Below the pieces are notes generated by a model, which had not been told where the DNA came from, did no database searches, and saw nothing but the letters and a program-made list of their open reading frames with translations. Below are positions 23,388 through 31,898 of a stretch of 52,098 nucleotides of DNA, one piece after another (the first letter of the stretch is position 1; the number at the start of each line of letters is the position of its first letter). The stretch spans positions 1 to 52,098 of the forward strand of contig JAGBXM010000009.1 of the NCBI GenBank assembly GCA_017629275.1, read 5' to 3'. The translations under genes were made by a program, and so were the position numbers. The DNA is from Clostridia bacterium. Lineage in GTDB: Bacteria; Bacillota; Clostridia; Oscillospirales; Acutalibacteraceae.

Positions 23388-25790
23388 ATGAAGTACGATT
23401 TTAAGGCTATTGAAGAAAAATGGCAAAAAATTTGGGACGAAAAACAGGCCTTTGTGGCTTCGGAGGATTATTCCAAGCCTAAGTTCTACGGTCTTGTTGA
23501 GTTCCCTTATCCGAGCGGCGCAGGTATGCACGTTGGCCACATCAAGGCTTATTCGGGTCTTGAGGTTATCTCCCGTAAGCGCAGAATGCAGGGTTATAAC
23601 GTGCTTTTCCCGATGGGATTTGATGCTTACGGTCTTCCTACCGAAAACTCGGCTATTAAATTTAACACTCACCCGAGAATTCTGACCGACCGTAATATTG
23701 AAAAGTTCACCTCACAGCTTAAAAGGGTTGGTTTTTCTTTTGACTGGACAAAGGTTATTGATACGACAGAGGAAGAGTATTATAAGTGGACTCAGTGGAT
23801 ATTCCTCAAGTTGTTTGAACACGGTCTTGTTTTCCGTGATCAGGCTCTCGTAAACTATTGCCCTCACTGTAAGGTTGTTTTGTCAAATGAGGATTCTCAG
23901 GGCGGTAAGTGTGATATCTGTCACAGTGATATTGTTCAGAAGTCCAAGGACGTTTGGTATTTGAGAATTACCGAGTATGCCGATAAGTTGTTGCAGGGTC
24001 TTGATACAGTTGAGTATCCCGAAAATATTAAGATGCAGCAGGTTAACTGGATCGGAAAGTCTACGGGTGCTTTTGTAAACTTCTCGATTAAAGAGGTTGA
24101 GGAAAGCCTTCGAGTATATACCACCCGTTGCGATACCTTGTTCGGCGTTACCTTTATGGTAATTGCTCCCGAGCATCCTATAATCGAAAAATACCGTGAT
24201 AAGATCTCAAATATTGCAGATCTTGATGCTTATAAGGATGAGTGTGCCAAGAAGACCGAGTTTGAGCGCACTCAACTCGTTAAGGACAAGACCGGTGTTA
24301 AGATTGAAGGTCTTACAGCTATCAATCCCGTAAACGGAAAGGAGATTCCTGTTTATATTTCCGACTACGTAATGATGGGCTACGGCACGGGCGCTATTAT
24401 GGCTGTTCCTGCACACGACCAGCGTGACTATGACTTTGCCAAGAAGTTCGGTATTGATATTATTGAGGTTATCAAGGGCGGAGATGTTGCCGTTGAGGCT
24501 TATACCGGTGACGGCGAAATGGTCAACTCCGACTTCCTTAACGGAATTGAGAAAAAGGCCGATGCAATTGAGAAGATGTTAGGTTTCTTGGGCGAGCGCG
24601 GTATTGGCGAAAAGGGTGTTCAGTACAAGATGAAGGATTGGGCGTTCAATCGTCAGAGATATTGGGGTGAACCTATCCCGATCGTTCACTGTAAAAAGTG
24701 CGGTATGGTTCCGGTTCCTTATGACGAACTTCCGCTCAAACTTCCTACCGTTGAGAATTTTGAACCCGGTGAGGGCGGTGAAAGTCCTCTTGCCAAGATT
24801 GAATCTTTTGTTAACTGTAAGTGTCCCAAGTGCGGTGGAGACGCTCGTCGCGAGACCGATACAATGCCGCAGTGGGCAGGTTCTTCATGGTATTTCTTGA
24901 GATATATCGACCCGAAGAACGATAAGGTTTTTGCCGATAAAGAAAAACTTAACTATTGGTTGCCCGTTGATTGGTATAACGGCGGTATGGAACACGTTAC
25001 ACGCCACCTTATTTATTCACGTTTCTGGCATAAGTTCCTTTATGATATCGGCGAAGTTCCCACGGCGGAGCCGTATGCAAAGCGTTCTGCACAGGGCCTT
25101 ATCCTTGGCGAAGACGGCGAGAAGATGAGTAAGTCGAAGGGTAACGTTGTAGACCCTAACGATGTTGTTGATTCGGTTGGTGTCGACGTACTTCGTGTAT
25201 ACATCCTCTTTATGGGTGATTACGGTATGGCCGCTCCTTGGAGCGACTCCAGTGTTAAGGGATGTAAGCGTTTCCTTGACCGTGTTGCCGACCTTCCTTC
25301 GATGGTGAAGGGTGAGGGAGCAACTCCCGAACTTGAAAGTCTCTTCCATAAGACCCTTAAAAAGGTTACTCTTGATATTGAAGATATGAAGTTCAACACT
25401 GCAATTGCAGCAATGATGACCTTGCTTAATTCGGTGTGTGATCACGGTTCACTTACTGTGGATGAGCTCAAGATGTTTGTCAAGATGTTGAGCCCGTTTG
25501 CACCGCACATTTCAGAGGAAATCTGGGAACAGCTGGGCGAGACTGAACTTTGTTCATTGAGCGTATGGCCTGAGTATGACGAAGCCAAGACGGTTGATTC
25601 TACCGTTGAGATCGTTGTTCAGATCAACGGTAAAGTTAAATCCCGTTTGAATGTTGCCGCGGATATTTCTGCTGCCGATGCCGTTAGCCTCGCTAAAGCT
25701 GATGAAAAAATTGCTGCGGAAATTGCAGGTAAAACGGTTATTAAGGAAATCTACGTTCCTAAAAAGTTAGTCAATATTGTTGCAAAATAA
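23388..25790 (+). CDS. leuS: Leucyl-tRNA synthetase
   Basis: This class I synthetase charges tRNA-Leu. The 800-residue length is typical of the bacterial form. It has the HIGH-type motif HVGH at 48-51, a CxxC zinc pair (CPHC...CDIC) at about 160-185, the editing CP1 domain in the middle, and KMSKS near residue 579 followed by the anticodon-binding domain. No T-box leader is possible in the five-base gap from rsfS, so it is presumably transcribed with the upstream run. Confidence 0.98.
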   Translation: MKYDFKAIEEKWQKIWDEKQAFVASEDYSKPKFYGLVEFPYPSGAGMHVGHIKAYSGLEVISRKRRMQGYNVLFPMGFDAYGLPTENSAIKFNTHPRILTDRNIEKFTSQLKRVGFSFDWTKVIDTTEEEYYKWTQWIFLKLFEHGLVFRDQALVNYCPHCKVVLSNEDSQGGKCDICHSDIVQKSKDVWYLRITEYADKLLQGLDTVEYPENIKMQQVNWIGKSTGAFVNFSIKEVEESLRVYTTRCDTLFGVTFMVIAPEHPIIEKYRDKISNIADLDAYKDECAKKTEFERTQLVKDKTGVKIEGLTAINPVNGKEIPVYISDYVMMGYGTGAIMAVPAHDQRDYDFAKKFGIDIIEVIKGGDVAVEAYTGDGEMVNSDFLNGIEKKADAIEKMLGFLGERGIGEKGVQYKMKDWAFNRQRYWGEPIPIVHCKKCGMVPVPYDELPLKLPTVENFEPGEGGESPLAKIESFVNCKCPKCGGDARRETDTMPQWAGSSWYFLRYIDPKNDKVFADKEKLNYWLPVDWYNGGMEHVTRHLIYSRFWHKFLYDIGEVPTAEPYAKRSAQGLILGEDGEKMSKSKGNVVDPNDVVDSVGVDVLRVYILFMGDYGMAAPWSDSSVKGCKRFLDRVADLPSMVKGEGATPELESLFHKTLKKVTLDIEDMKFNTAIAAMMTLLNSVCDHGSLTVDELKMFVKMLSPFAPHISEEIWEQLGETELCSLSVWPEYDEAKTVDSTVEIVVQINGKVKSRLNVAADISAADAVSLAKADEKIAAEIAGKTVIKEIYVPKKLVNIVAK

Positions 25791-25800
25791 AATTTTGCAA
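25780..25800 (+). other. Perfect AT-rich hairpin spanning the leuS stop codon
   Basis: TTGCAAAAT and ATTTTGCAA form a 9-bp perfect stem with an AAA loop, and the leuS TAA lies within it. It could mark the 3' end of the long transcript, though no T-tract follows immediately. Confidence 0.4.
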
Positions 25801-25829
25801 AAAATGTTGAAAAGATGGTGAAATTTTGC

Positions 25830-25859
25830 TTGACATACATACTGTAATGGGTGTATAAT
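25830..25859 (+). promoter_or_regulatory. Promoter of rpsU
   Basis: Perfect consensus boxes TTGACA (25830-25835) and TATAAT (25854-25859) with an 18-base spacer, as expected for a highly expressed ribosomal protein gene. Confidence 0.85.
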
Positions 25860-25910
25860 GGTGAAAAATATGTAATTAACCCCTGCTATCAGGCGGAGGG
25901 AGGGAATATA

Positions 25911-26087
25911 GTGAGCCAGGTTCGTGTAAAAGAAAATGAATCGCTTGAAAACGCACTCAGACGCTTTAAGAGACAGACCCAGAAGGATGGAGTTATCCAG
26001 GAAGTCCGTAAGAGAGAGCATTATGAGAAGCCTTCTGTAAAGCGTAAAAAGAAATCGGAAGCTGCCCGTAAGCGCAAGTTCCGCTAA
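25911..26087 (+). CDS. rpsU: 30S ribosomal protein S21
   Basis: bS21 is a small basic protein of the 30S platform near the anti-Shine-Dalgarno end of 16S rRNA. The 58-residue product has the family pattern [18 protein letters not shown] and a Lys/Arg-rich tail. Start is GTG at 25911-25913, preceded by the purine-rich GGAGGGAGGGAA; an ATG 20 codons upstream overlaps the promoter -10 and is rejected. Confidence 0.95.
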   Translation: MSQVRVKENESLENALRRFKRQTQKDGVIQEVRKREHYEKPSVKRKKKSEAARKRKFR

Positions 26088-26097
26088 ATCTTGATGT

Positions 26098-26137
26098 AAA
26101 AAAGCCGATCGGAAGGTGACTTCCGGTCGCTTTTTTA
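26098..26137 (+). terminator. Terminator after rpsU
   Basis: An imperfect stem around a GTGA loop (GGAAG/CTTCC core, continuing outward to AAAAAGC/GCTTTTTT) ends in a run of six T. Confidence 0.75.
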
Positions 26138-26160
26138 GTTAATTTATTTGGGAGAGATTT

Positions 26161-26646
26161 ATGGCGTTATTTAGATCTGATGCGGTATTTCGCAGAATTA
26201 CCGATATTGATTTTGAATATTTAAAAGAAAACAATATTAATACCTTGTTGTTGGACGTTGATAATACATTGTCAACGCATCACGGAACAATTTTAGTCGA
26301 CGGTCTTGTTGAGTGGTTGGAAGTGATACAGGACAAGGGAATTAAACTTATAGTTGTTTCCAATTCCAAAAGGTGGCGTATTGAACCGTTTGCAGGTCGT
26401 ATCGGTTTACCTTTTGTCAGTCTTGCTTGTAAGCCGTTGCCGTTCGGTTATCATAAAGGTATTAAAAAGCTTGGTGCCGATAAAAAGAGAACTGCAATTA
26501 TCGGTGACCAGATTTTTACCGATGTTTTGGGCGCAAATCTTTACGGTATAAAGTCGTTGCTTGTCCGTCCTGTTAAACTGGAGGATGGGTGGACCTTTAA
26601 GGTCAGACGTTATTTTGAAAAGAAGATGTTGAAAGATAAGTTCTAA
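26161..26646 (+). CDS. YqeG-family HAD phosphatase
   Basis: This 161-residue HAD subfamily IIIA phosphatase shows the nucleophile motif LLLDVDNTL, motif II VVSNS and motif III IIGDQIFTDVLGAN. YqeG-type proteins are widespread in Firmicutes, sometimes next to yqeH and aroE; the substrate is not established, phosphatidylglycerophosphate being one proposal for relatives. GGGAGA lies nine bases before the ATG. It is first in a group with nfo, aroQ and an M24 peptidase, and is either served by readthrough from rpsU or by a promoter I could not identify. Confidence 0.88.
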   Translation: MALFRSDAVFRRITDIDFEYLKENNINTLLLDVDNTLSTHHGTILVDGLVEWLEVIQDKGIKLIVVSNSKRWRIEPFAGRIGLPFVSLACKPLPFGYHKGIKKLGADKKRTAIIGDQIFTDVLGANLYGIKSLLVRPVKLEDGWTFKVRRYFEKKMLKDKF

Positions 26647-26657
26647 GAGGTGTTTTG

Positions 26658-27509
26658 ATGTCTGCAAAGTTTGGACCGGCAGGATGTGCCGAGTCGTTTT
26701 ACGCACGTGGTTACAAGCATAGTCTTCAGGTGCCGCAGTATATTTCCGAGTTTGGATTAGATGTTTTTGAATATCAATGCGGTCGCGGTGTAAACGTAGG
26801 CGAGGATAAAGCGCGTCAGTTTGGCGCTTTGTGCCGGGAAAAGAATATTGGCGTTTCGCTTCACGCGCCGTATTATATTTCGATGTCAAGCGTTGATGAA
26901 GAAAAGAGACTCAATTCGATAAATTATATCCTCCAGAGCGCTAAAGCCGTTGACTTTATGGGCGGTGAGCGTATTGTAGTTCATACTGGTTCGTGCGGTA
27001 AACTTGACCGACTTGAGGCTTTGAGACTTGCTAAAGATACGATGTCTTTATCGCTTAAGGCACTTGATGAACAGGGTTTGGGGCATATCCACATTTGTCC
27101 CGAAACAATGGGTAAAATAAATCAGTTGGGGACTTTGGATGAGGTAATTGCTCTTTGTGAATTGGACGAGCGATTGATTCCGTGCATTGATTTCGGTCAT
27201 CTTAATGCAAGAACGTTAGGCGAGGTCAATTCGCGCGAAGCGTTCAAGTTTATAATTGACGAGATTGGAAACCGACTCGGTGAGTACCGTCAGAAGCATT
27301 TTCATTCGCATTTTTCAAAGATTGAATATACCAAGGGCGGTGAAAAGAAGCATTTAACTTTTGAGGATATGGTTTTTGGCCCCGATCCGGCTCCGTTAAT
27401 GGAATTGTTGTGTGAATTTAATCTTGAACCTACTATAATTTGTGAATCTGACGGAACACAGACCGAGGATGCTCTCATTATGAAAAATCTTTACCTTGAA
27501 AGGAAGTAA
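26658..27509 (+). CDS. nfo: Endonuclease IV-like TIM barrel (AP endonuclease)
   Basis: Endonuclease IV nicks DNA 5' to abasic sites using three zinc ions in a TIM barrel. The 283-residue protein has the expected metal ligand regions: LHAPYYIS, IVVHTGS, CPETMGK, IDFGHLNA, HFHSHFS and a late CESDG. That final motif and some spacing differ from E. coli Nfo, so a related sugar isomerase-like role is not excluded. The ATG at 26658 has AAGAGGTG upstream; a TTG one codon earlier is less likely. Confidence 0.82.
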   Translation: MSAKFGPAGCAESFYARGYKHSLQVPQYISEFGLDVFEYQCGRGVNVGEDKARQFGALCREKNIGVSLHAPYYISMSSVDEEKRLNSINYILQSAKAVDFMGGERIVVHTGSCGKLDRLEALRLAKDTMSLSLKALDEQGLGHIHICPETMGKINQLGTLDEVIALCELDERLIPCIDFGHLNARTLGEVNSREAFKFIIDEIGNRLGEYRQKHFHSHFSKIEYTKGGEKKHLTFEDMVFGPDPAPLMELLCEFNLEPTIICESDGTQTEDALIMKNLYLERK

Positions 27510-27514
27510 TATAA

Positions 27515-27955
27515 ATGGCAAAGAAAAAGATTTTGGTTTTGAACGGACCCAATCTCAATATGCTTTCGATTCGCGAGCCGGGTATTTACGGCAATCAGAC
27601 ACTTGATGAGATAAATGCAAATATCTCGTCTTATGCAAAGGGACTTGATTTGAGCTGTGAATTCTTTCAGTCTAATTGCGAGGGAGAGATTATTGATAAG
27701 ATACATTCTGTTCGTGAAAACTATGACGGATGTATTCTTAACGCAGGTGCCTACACTCATTACAGTTATGCTATTTTGGATGCAATTAAGGCTGTAGGCA
27801 AACCTTTTATTGAGGTCCATCTTTCTAACATTTATGCCCGTGAGGAATTTCGTCATACTTCGGTGATTGCTCCGGCCTGCGTTGGAAGTATTGCGGGATT
27901 CGGAAAAAATAGTTATTTCCTCGCTGTTAACGCAATGAAGGAAATCCTGAAATGA
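27515..27955 (+). CDS. aroQ: Type II 3-dehydroquinate dehydratase
   Basis: AroQ dehydrates 3-dehydroquinate in the shikimate pathway as a dodecamer. The 146-residue protein starts with LVLNGPNLNML, has the catalytic Tyr in PGIYGNQ, NAGAYTHYS in place of the usual NPGAYTHTS, and HLSNIYAREEFRHTSV with the active-site His and substrate-binding Ser/Asn/Arg. It lies five bases after nfo and overlaps the next gene by four bases. Confidence 0.95.
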   Translation: MAKKKILVLNGPNLNMLSIREPGIYGNQTLDEINANISSYAKGLDLSCEFFQSNCEGEIIDKIHSVRENYDGCILNAGAYTHYSYAILDAIKAVGKPFIEVHLSNIYAREEFRHTSVIAPACVGSIAGFGKNSYFLAVNAMKEILK

Positions 27956-29004
27956 TACGTTTGATTGATTGGTTGCCCGAGAATACTGCTGCGTGTATTT
28001 TTACTTCGGTCAACAGACAGTATCTTACAGGGTTTGAATCGTCGTTGGGATATTTGTTGGTATCAAAAAATGACGCTTGTCTTTTTGTTGACGGGAGATA
28101 TATTCTTGCGGCAAAACAAGCGGTTAAGGACTGTAGGGTCGAGTTATTTGTAAGCGGTCTTGATAACGTTAAGTCGTTTGTTAAGGACAATGGTATAAAA
28201 ACTGTATTTTGCGAAGATTCCATAAGTGTTGCGCAGTTTAACCGATTTGTCGGAATGTTCGAAGGTGCAGAAGTTACGGTTGACGGTGGACTTCAGGAAA
28301 AATTGACCAATTTAAGAAAGGTCAAGACCGATTATGAAGTTGAATGTATAATCAAAGCACAGAGAATTGCAGAAAAGGCTTTCGATGACGTTTTGAATTA
28401 CATCAAGGTTGGCGTTGCCGAACGTGATATAGCGGCAGAACTTGAGTACCGAATGAAAAAGTATGGTTCCGAGATACCATCATTTGAAACGATAGCGGTC
28501 GCAGGTCTTAAAAGTGCTATGCCGCATGGAGTTCCTGACGGTAATATTATTAAAAACGGCGATTTTATCACGATGGATTTTGGTGCAGTTTATAATGGGT
28601 ATCACAGTGATATGACGCGTACTGTCGCTGTTGGCTTTGCTACCGATAAGATGCAGTTGGTTTATAATACGGTTCTTAATGCTCAGCTTGTAGCCGAAAA
28701 AGCGGTCAGGGCAGGGGTGAATTGCTGTGATGTGGATTTTGCCGCACGTGAGGTTATTAAGAATAATGGATTCGGTGAGTATTTCACGCATAGTAACGGT
28801 CACGGAGTGGGACTTGAAATTCACGAGAAGCCCAATGTCGCTCCGTCATCTGTTGATATACTTAGAAGCGGTATGGTGATTTCAAACGAACCCGGTATTT
28901 ATATCGAGGGTGAGTTCGGCGTTCGAATAGAAGATATGCTTCTTGTGACTGATGAAGGCTCAAAAAATCTGACAAATTGTGAAAAATCTTTGATAATTCT
29001 TTAA
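27952..29004 (+). CDS. M24 family aminopeptidase (Xaa-Pro type)
   Basis: This 350-residue metallopeptidase has a creatinase-like N-terminal domain (about 1-120) and a pita-bread catalytic domain (about 125-350). Metal ligands are visible: two Asp in MDFGAVYNGYHSDMTRT, the His in GHGVGLEIHE, and Glu residues in NEPGIYIEGE and VRIEDM. It removes N-terminal residues before proline, in the cytoplasm as no signal peptide is present. Placement next to efp is very common in Firmicutes and may reflect a shared proline theme. Confidence 0.93.
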   Translation: MIRLIDWLPENTAACIFTSVNRQYLTGFESSLGYLLVSKNDACLFVDGRYILAAKQAVKDCRVELFVSGLDNVKSFVKDNGIKTVFCEDSISVAQFNRFVGMFEGAEVTVDGGLQEKLTNLRKVKTDYEVECIIKAQRIAEKAFDDVLNYIKVGVAERDIAAELEYRMKKYGSEIPSFETIAVAGLKSAMPHGVPDGNIIKNGDFITMDFGAVYNGYHSDMTRTVAVGFATDKMQLVYNTVLNAQLVAEKAVRAGVNCCDVDFAAREVIKNNGFGEYFTHSNGHGVGLEIHEKPNVAPSSVDILRSGMVISNEPGIYIEGEFGVRIEDMLLVTDEGSKNLTNCEKSLIIL

Positions 29005-29020
29005 AATAGCAAAATAAGTC

Positions 29021-29049
29021 TTGCAAAATATAGTAAAATAAGATATTAT
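29021..29049 (+). promoter_or_regulatory. Probable efp promoter
   Basis: TTGCAA (29021-29026) and TATTAT (29044-29049) have a 17-base spacer; an overlapping TATAAT at 29047-29052 would have 20. A small hairpin CTGTTA/TAACAG follows in the leader. Confidence 0.55.
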
Positions 29050-29101
29050 AATACTGTTAAATTAACAGTGCTTTAACTGTGATTATTTGGAGGTATAAAT
29101 T

Positions 29102-29659
29102 ATGGTAACTGCCGGTGATTTCAGAAACGGTGTAACCTTTGAAATGGATGGAAAGGTATACCAGATCGTAGAATTCCAGCACGTAAAGCCCGGTAAGGGT
29201 GCAGCGTTCGTCAGAACTAAGATCAGAAACGTTATCGAGGGTTCGGTTATTGAAAGAACTTTCAACCCCACCGAAAAATTCCCCACTGCTTTCGTTGAAA
29301 GAAAGGATATGGAGTATTCCTACGCTGACGGCGATCTTTATTACTTTATGGATTCCGAGACTTATGAACTCATTCCTGTTAGCAAGAATGAGCTTGACGA
29401 CAACTTTAAGTTCGTTAAGGAAAATATGATTTGTAAGGTTCTTTCTTACAAGGGTAAGGTTTTCGGCGTTGAGCCCCCGACTTTTGTTGAGTTGGCTGTC
29501 ACCCAGACCGATCCCGGTTTCGCTGGTAACACTGCTACCAACGCAACCAAGCCCGCTACTTTGGAGACCGGTTGTGAGATCAGAGTTCCGCTCTTCATCA
29601 ACGAGGGTGATGTTATCCGTATCGATACCAGAACCGGTGAATATATGGAGCGCGCATAA
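29102..29659 (+). CDS. efp: Elongation factor P
   Basis: EF-P rescues ribosomes stalled at consecutive prolines. The 185-residue protein has the three-domain EF-P fold, with the tip loop [10 protein letters not shown] placing the modifiable lysine at K32, and the C-terminal family segment [16 protein letters not shown]. The loop type is that of Firmicutes rather than of EF-Ps with beta-lysyl modification. TTGGAGG precedes the ATG by about seven bases. Codon choice suggests high expression. Confidence 0.97.
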   Translation: MVTAGDFRNGVTFEMDGKVYQIVEFQHVKPGKGAAFVRTKIRNVIEGSVIERTFNPTEKFPTAFVERKDMEYSYADGDLYYFMDSETYELIPVSKNELDDNFKFVKENMICKVLSYKGKVFGVEPPTFVELAVTQTDPGFAGNTATNATKPATLETGCEIRVPLFINEGDVIRIDTRTGEYMERA

Positions 29660-29716
29660 GCCGTAGCTTTTGCCATAAAATAAATATATTAACTCTTTCT
29701 TTTAAAGGAGAAAATT

Positions 29717-30121
29717 ATGACTGTTTCAGAAAAAGTTGCTTACATCAAAGGTCTTGCTGAAAATGCAGGTTTTAGCGATAACGAAGCTAAAGACAAGGTT
29801 GTAAAGGCTATCATTGACGTTCTTGAAGATATCGCGGGTGCGATTGGCGAAATCAACGAGCAGCTTGATGCCGTTGATGAAGATCTCGCTTATCTCGAGG
29901 AAGATTTCTATGAGGACGACGAAGAGTTTTATGACGATGATGAAGATGATGACGATGACTACTTTGAAATAGAGTGTCCTACCTGCAATGACATCATTTA
30001 TCTTGATGACGAGATGATCGATGAGGGCGGTATCAAATGTCCTAACTGCGGTCAGGAAATCGAGTTTGACGTCACTTGCGGTGACTGCGGCGGTTGTTCC
30101 GGCTGCGACGAAGAAGAGTAA
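29717..30121 (+). CDS. Acidic clostridial protein with C-terminal zinc ribbons (CD1247-like)
   Basis: This 134-residue protein has an N-terminal helical domain (about 1-60; starting MTVSEKVAYIKGLAENAG), a very acidic linker (about 62-85, mostly D and E with aromatic residues), and a C-terminal cysteine-rich module with CPTC...CPNC and a tail CGDCGGCSGC. Proteins with this N-terminus occur beside efp in clostridia and are uncharacterised; I recall the C. difficile CD1247 name. The arrangement suggests a nucleic-acid mimic or ribosome-associated factor, which is inference. AAAGGAG precedes the ATG, and a terminator follows. Confidence 0.85.
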   Translation: MTVSEKVAYIKGLAENAGFSDNEAKDKVVKAIIDVLEDIAGAIGEINEQLDAVDEDLAYLEEDFYEDDEEFYDDDEDDDDDYFEIECPTCNDIIYLDDEMIDEGGIKCPNCGQEIEFDVTCGDCGGCSGCDEEE

Positions 30122-30132
30122 TTGTTTTTGAG

Positions 30133-30165
30133 TCGGGCATCCATTTTGGGGTGCCCGATTTATTT
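30133..30165 (+). terminator. Terminator between the acidic zinc-ribbon gene and ispD
   Basis: TCGGGCATCC (30133-30142) pairs with GGGTGCCCGA (30149-30158), one T-G pair, followed by TTTATTTTG. It falls before ispD. Confidence 0.7.
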
Positions 30166-30192
30166 TGTCTTAAAGTGGGTGATTATTTGGCG

Positions 30193-30924
30193 ATGGTTGA
30201 AACCTCTGCTCTGAACTATACAACAGCACAAAACAGCGAAGGTAAGATTTCGGTTATTGTTGTTTGCGGCGGTAGTTCTTCGAGAATGAACGGTATTGAC
30301 AAAATGTTTGCCGAAATATCGGGAGTGCCGGTTTGCGTACGCTCGGTTTTAGCTTTTCAAAATTGCGATGAAATTGACAATATAGTTGTGGTGACGCGTG
30401 AAGAGAACATTTTGAAAATGCAACAACTGTGCGAACAGTTTAAATTGTCAAAAGTTACCGATATTGTTGTCGGTGGCAGTTGCAGACAGCAATCGGTTGC
30501 CAATGGAGTTAATTCACTTTGCGATGATACAGGTATTGTGCTTATTCATGACGGCGCAAGGCCTTTTGTTACTACTGAATGTATCAAAAGGGTTATTGAA
30601 GGCGTGAAAAACTATTCGGCAGTTACCTGCGCGGTGGTTCCCAAAGATACTGTCAAGATGGTCGAGAATGATGGATTGGTTGTTTCAACGCCTGCACGTG
30701 ATGGGTTAAGGGCAGTTCAGACGCCCCAGGGATTCGATTTTGGCCTTTATAAAAAGGCGATAGATGCAAACAAGGATAATTTAGAAGACTTTACCGACGA
30801 CTGTTCGATAGTTGAAAGTTTCGGATATGCGGTATACACAGTTGAAGGCGATTACCGAAATATTAAAATAACTACGGCAGACGATCTTTTGATTGCTGAA
30901 ATCTTTGCAAAGGAAGAGTTATAA
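30193..30924 (+). CDS. ispD: 2-C-methyl-D-erythritol 4-phosphate cytidylyltransferase
   Basis: IspD makes CDP-methylerythritol in the non-mevalonate isoprenoid pathway. The 243-residue protein has the nucleotide-binding GGSSSRM motif, [10 protein letters not shown] with the family Arg, [11 protein letters not shown], and TPQGFDF near the end. The catalytic core starts about 18 residues after the chosen ATG at 30193, slightly longer than usual; upstream in-frame codons run through the terminator. Its own promoter is not obvious. It overlaps ispF by one base. Confidence 0.93.
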   Translation: MVETSALNYTTAQNSEGKISVIVVCGGSSSRMNGIDKMFAEISGVPVCVRSVLAFQNCDEIDNIVVVTREENILKMQQLCEQFKLSKVTDIVVGGSCRQQSVANGVNSLCDDTGIVLIHDGARPFVTTECIKRVIEGVKNYSAVTCAVVPKDTVKMVENDGLVVSTPARDGLRAVQTPQGFDFGLYKKAIDANKDNLEDFTDDCSIVESFGYAVYTVEGDYRNIKITTADDLLIAEIFAKEEL

Positions 30925-31403
30925 TGAATATAAGGGTTGGTCACGGATACGACGTACACCGTCTTGTTGATGACAGAAAACTGATTCTTGGCGGCGTTGA
31001 GATTCCTTATGAAAAAGGTTTGCTTGGCCATTCGGATGCAGATGTTCTGATACACGCTGTTTGTGATGCACTTTTAGGTGCCGCAGCTTTGGGGGATATA
31101 GGTAAGCATTTCCCTGATAATGATGCAAAGTTTAAAGATATTGATAGCAGAATCTTGCTTCGTGAGGTAGTAAAATCCTTACAAGATTTGGGTTATGAGA
31201 TATCCAACGTTGATGCAACTGTTATAATGCAAAAACCTAAACTTGCAGCCTTTATTCCGCAGATGATCGAGAATATTGCTAATGATTGCGGAACTAATAC
31301 TGATCAGGTTAACGTAAAAGCCACCACCGAAGAGAAGCTTGGGTTTACAGGCGACGGTTCGGGTGCGGCCGCACACGCCGTTTGTCTTATCTTAAAGAAA
31401 TAA
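30924..31403 (+). CDS. ispF: 2-C-methyl-D-erythritol 2,4-cyclodiphosphate synthase
   Basis: IspF cyclises CDP-methylerythritol phosphate, two steps after IspD. The 159-residue protein has the metal ligands in GHGYDVHRL (Asp8 and His10 type) and [11 protein letters not shown], plus FPDND and the C-terminal [10 protein letters not shown]. ispD-ispF coupling is common; here the genes overlap by one base. Confidence 0.96.
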   Translation: MNIRVGHGYDVHRLVDDRKLILGGVEIPYEKGLLGHSDADVLIHAVCDALLGAAALGDIGKHFPDNDAKFKDIDSRILLREVVKSLQDLGYEISNVDATVIMQKPKLAAFIPQMIENIANDCGTNTDQVNVKATTEEKLGFTGDGSGAAAHAVCLILKK

Positions 31404-31442
31404 TTTCAGTGATGACGGCATAATATTCAACGGTGATGTTGA

Positions 31443-31889
31443 ATGTTTGTTGTGAATTTGAAACTGTTTAATCGCAGGAATGCGGCGGCACTCGTTTTGG
31501 TGTTTGCTGTAATTATCGGATTTTTTGTACTATTGATTTATTCATCTGAGAATTCGGTTGGCAAAGAAATTATTTGCTCAAGCGAATCATCGGTAGCTGA
31601 TTATATAACTTCTTTTGGGTTTGAAATTGGTGAAGCTAAGATAGACGAGGTCGTTATTCCCGACACTTTTAATGACGTTTACAATAATTACAACGATATT
31701 CAAAAATCTCAGGGATTCGATCTGGAATTATATAAAGGTGAGACGGTTAGCCGTTATACTTATCGGGTGCTAAATTATCATATTCCTGATATAAACGTAT
31801 TTGCTGAGGTTTTACTTTTTGATGAAAAGGTGATAGCGGCCGATATTTATACGACCGAGGTTGACGGATTCATCAGTGCTTTAAAGTGA
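31443..31889 (+). CDS. DUF4830-type membrane-anchored protein
   Basis: The 148-residue protein has one N-terminal transmembrane segment (about 14-34) and an extracytoplasmic domain. The domain has the pattern of a clostridial family I recall as DUF4830: VVIPDTFNDVYNNYN, QGFDL, then RYTYRVLNY and a final VIAADIYTTEVDGF. Function is unknown. A Cys at about residue 44 lies just outside the membrane but without a lipobox. It lies between ispF and a pseudouridine synthase, probably in the same transcript. Confidence 0.8.
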   Translation: MFVVNLKLFNRRNAAALVLVFAVIIGFFVLLIYSSENSVGKEIICSSESSVADYITSFGFEIGEAKIDEVVIPDTFNDVYNNYNDIQKSQGFDLELYKGETVSRYTYRVLNYHIPDINVFAEVLLFDEKVIAADIYTTEVDGFISALK

Positions 31890-31898
31890 GGTGTGGGT

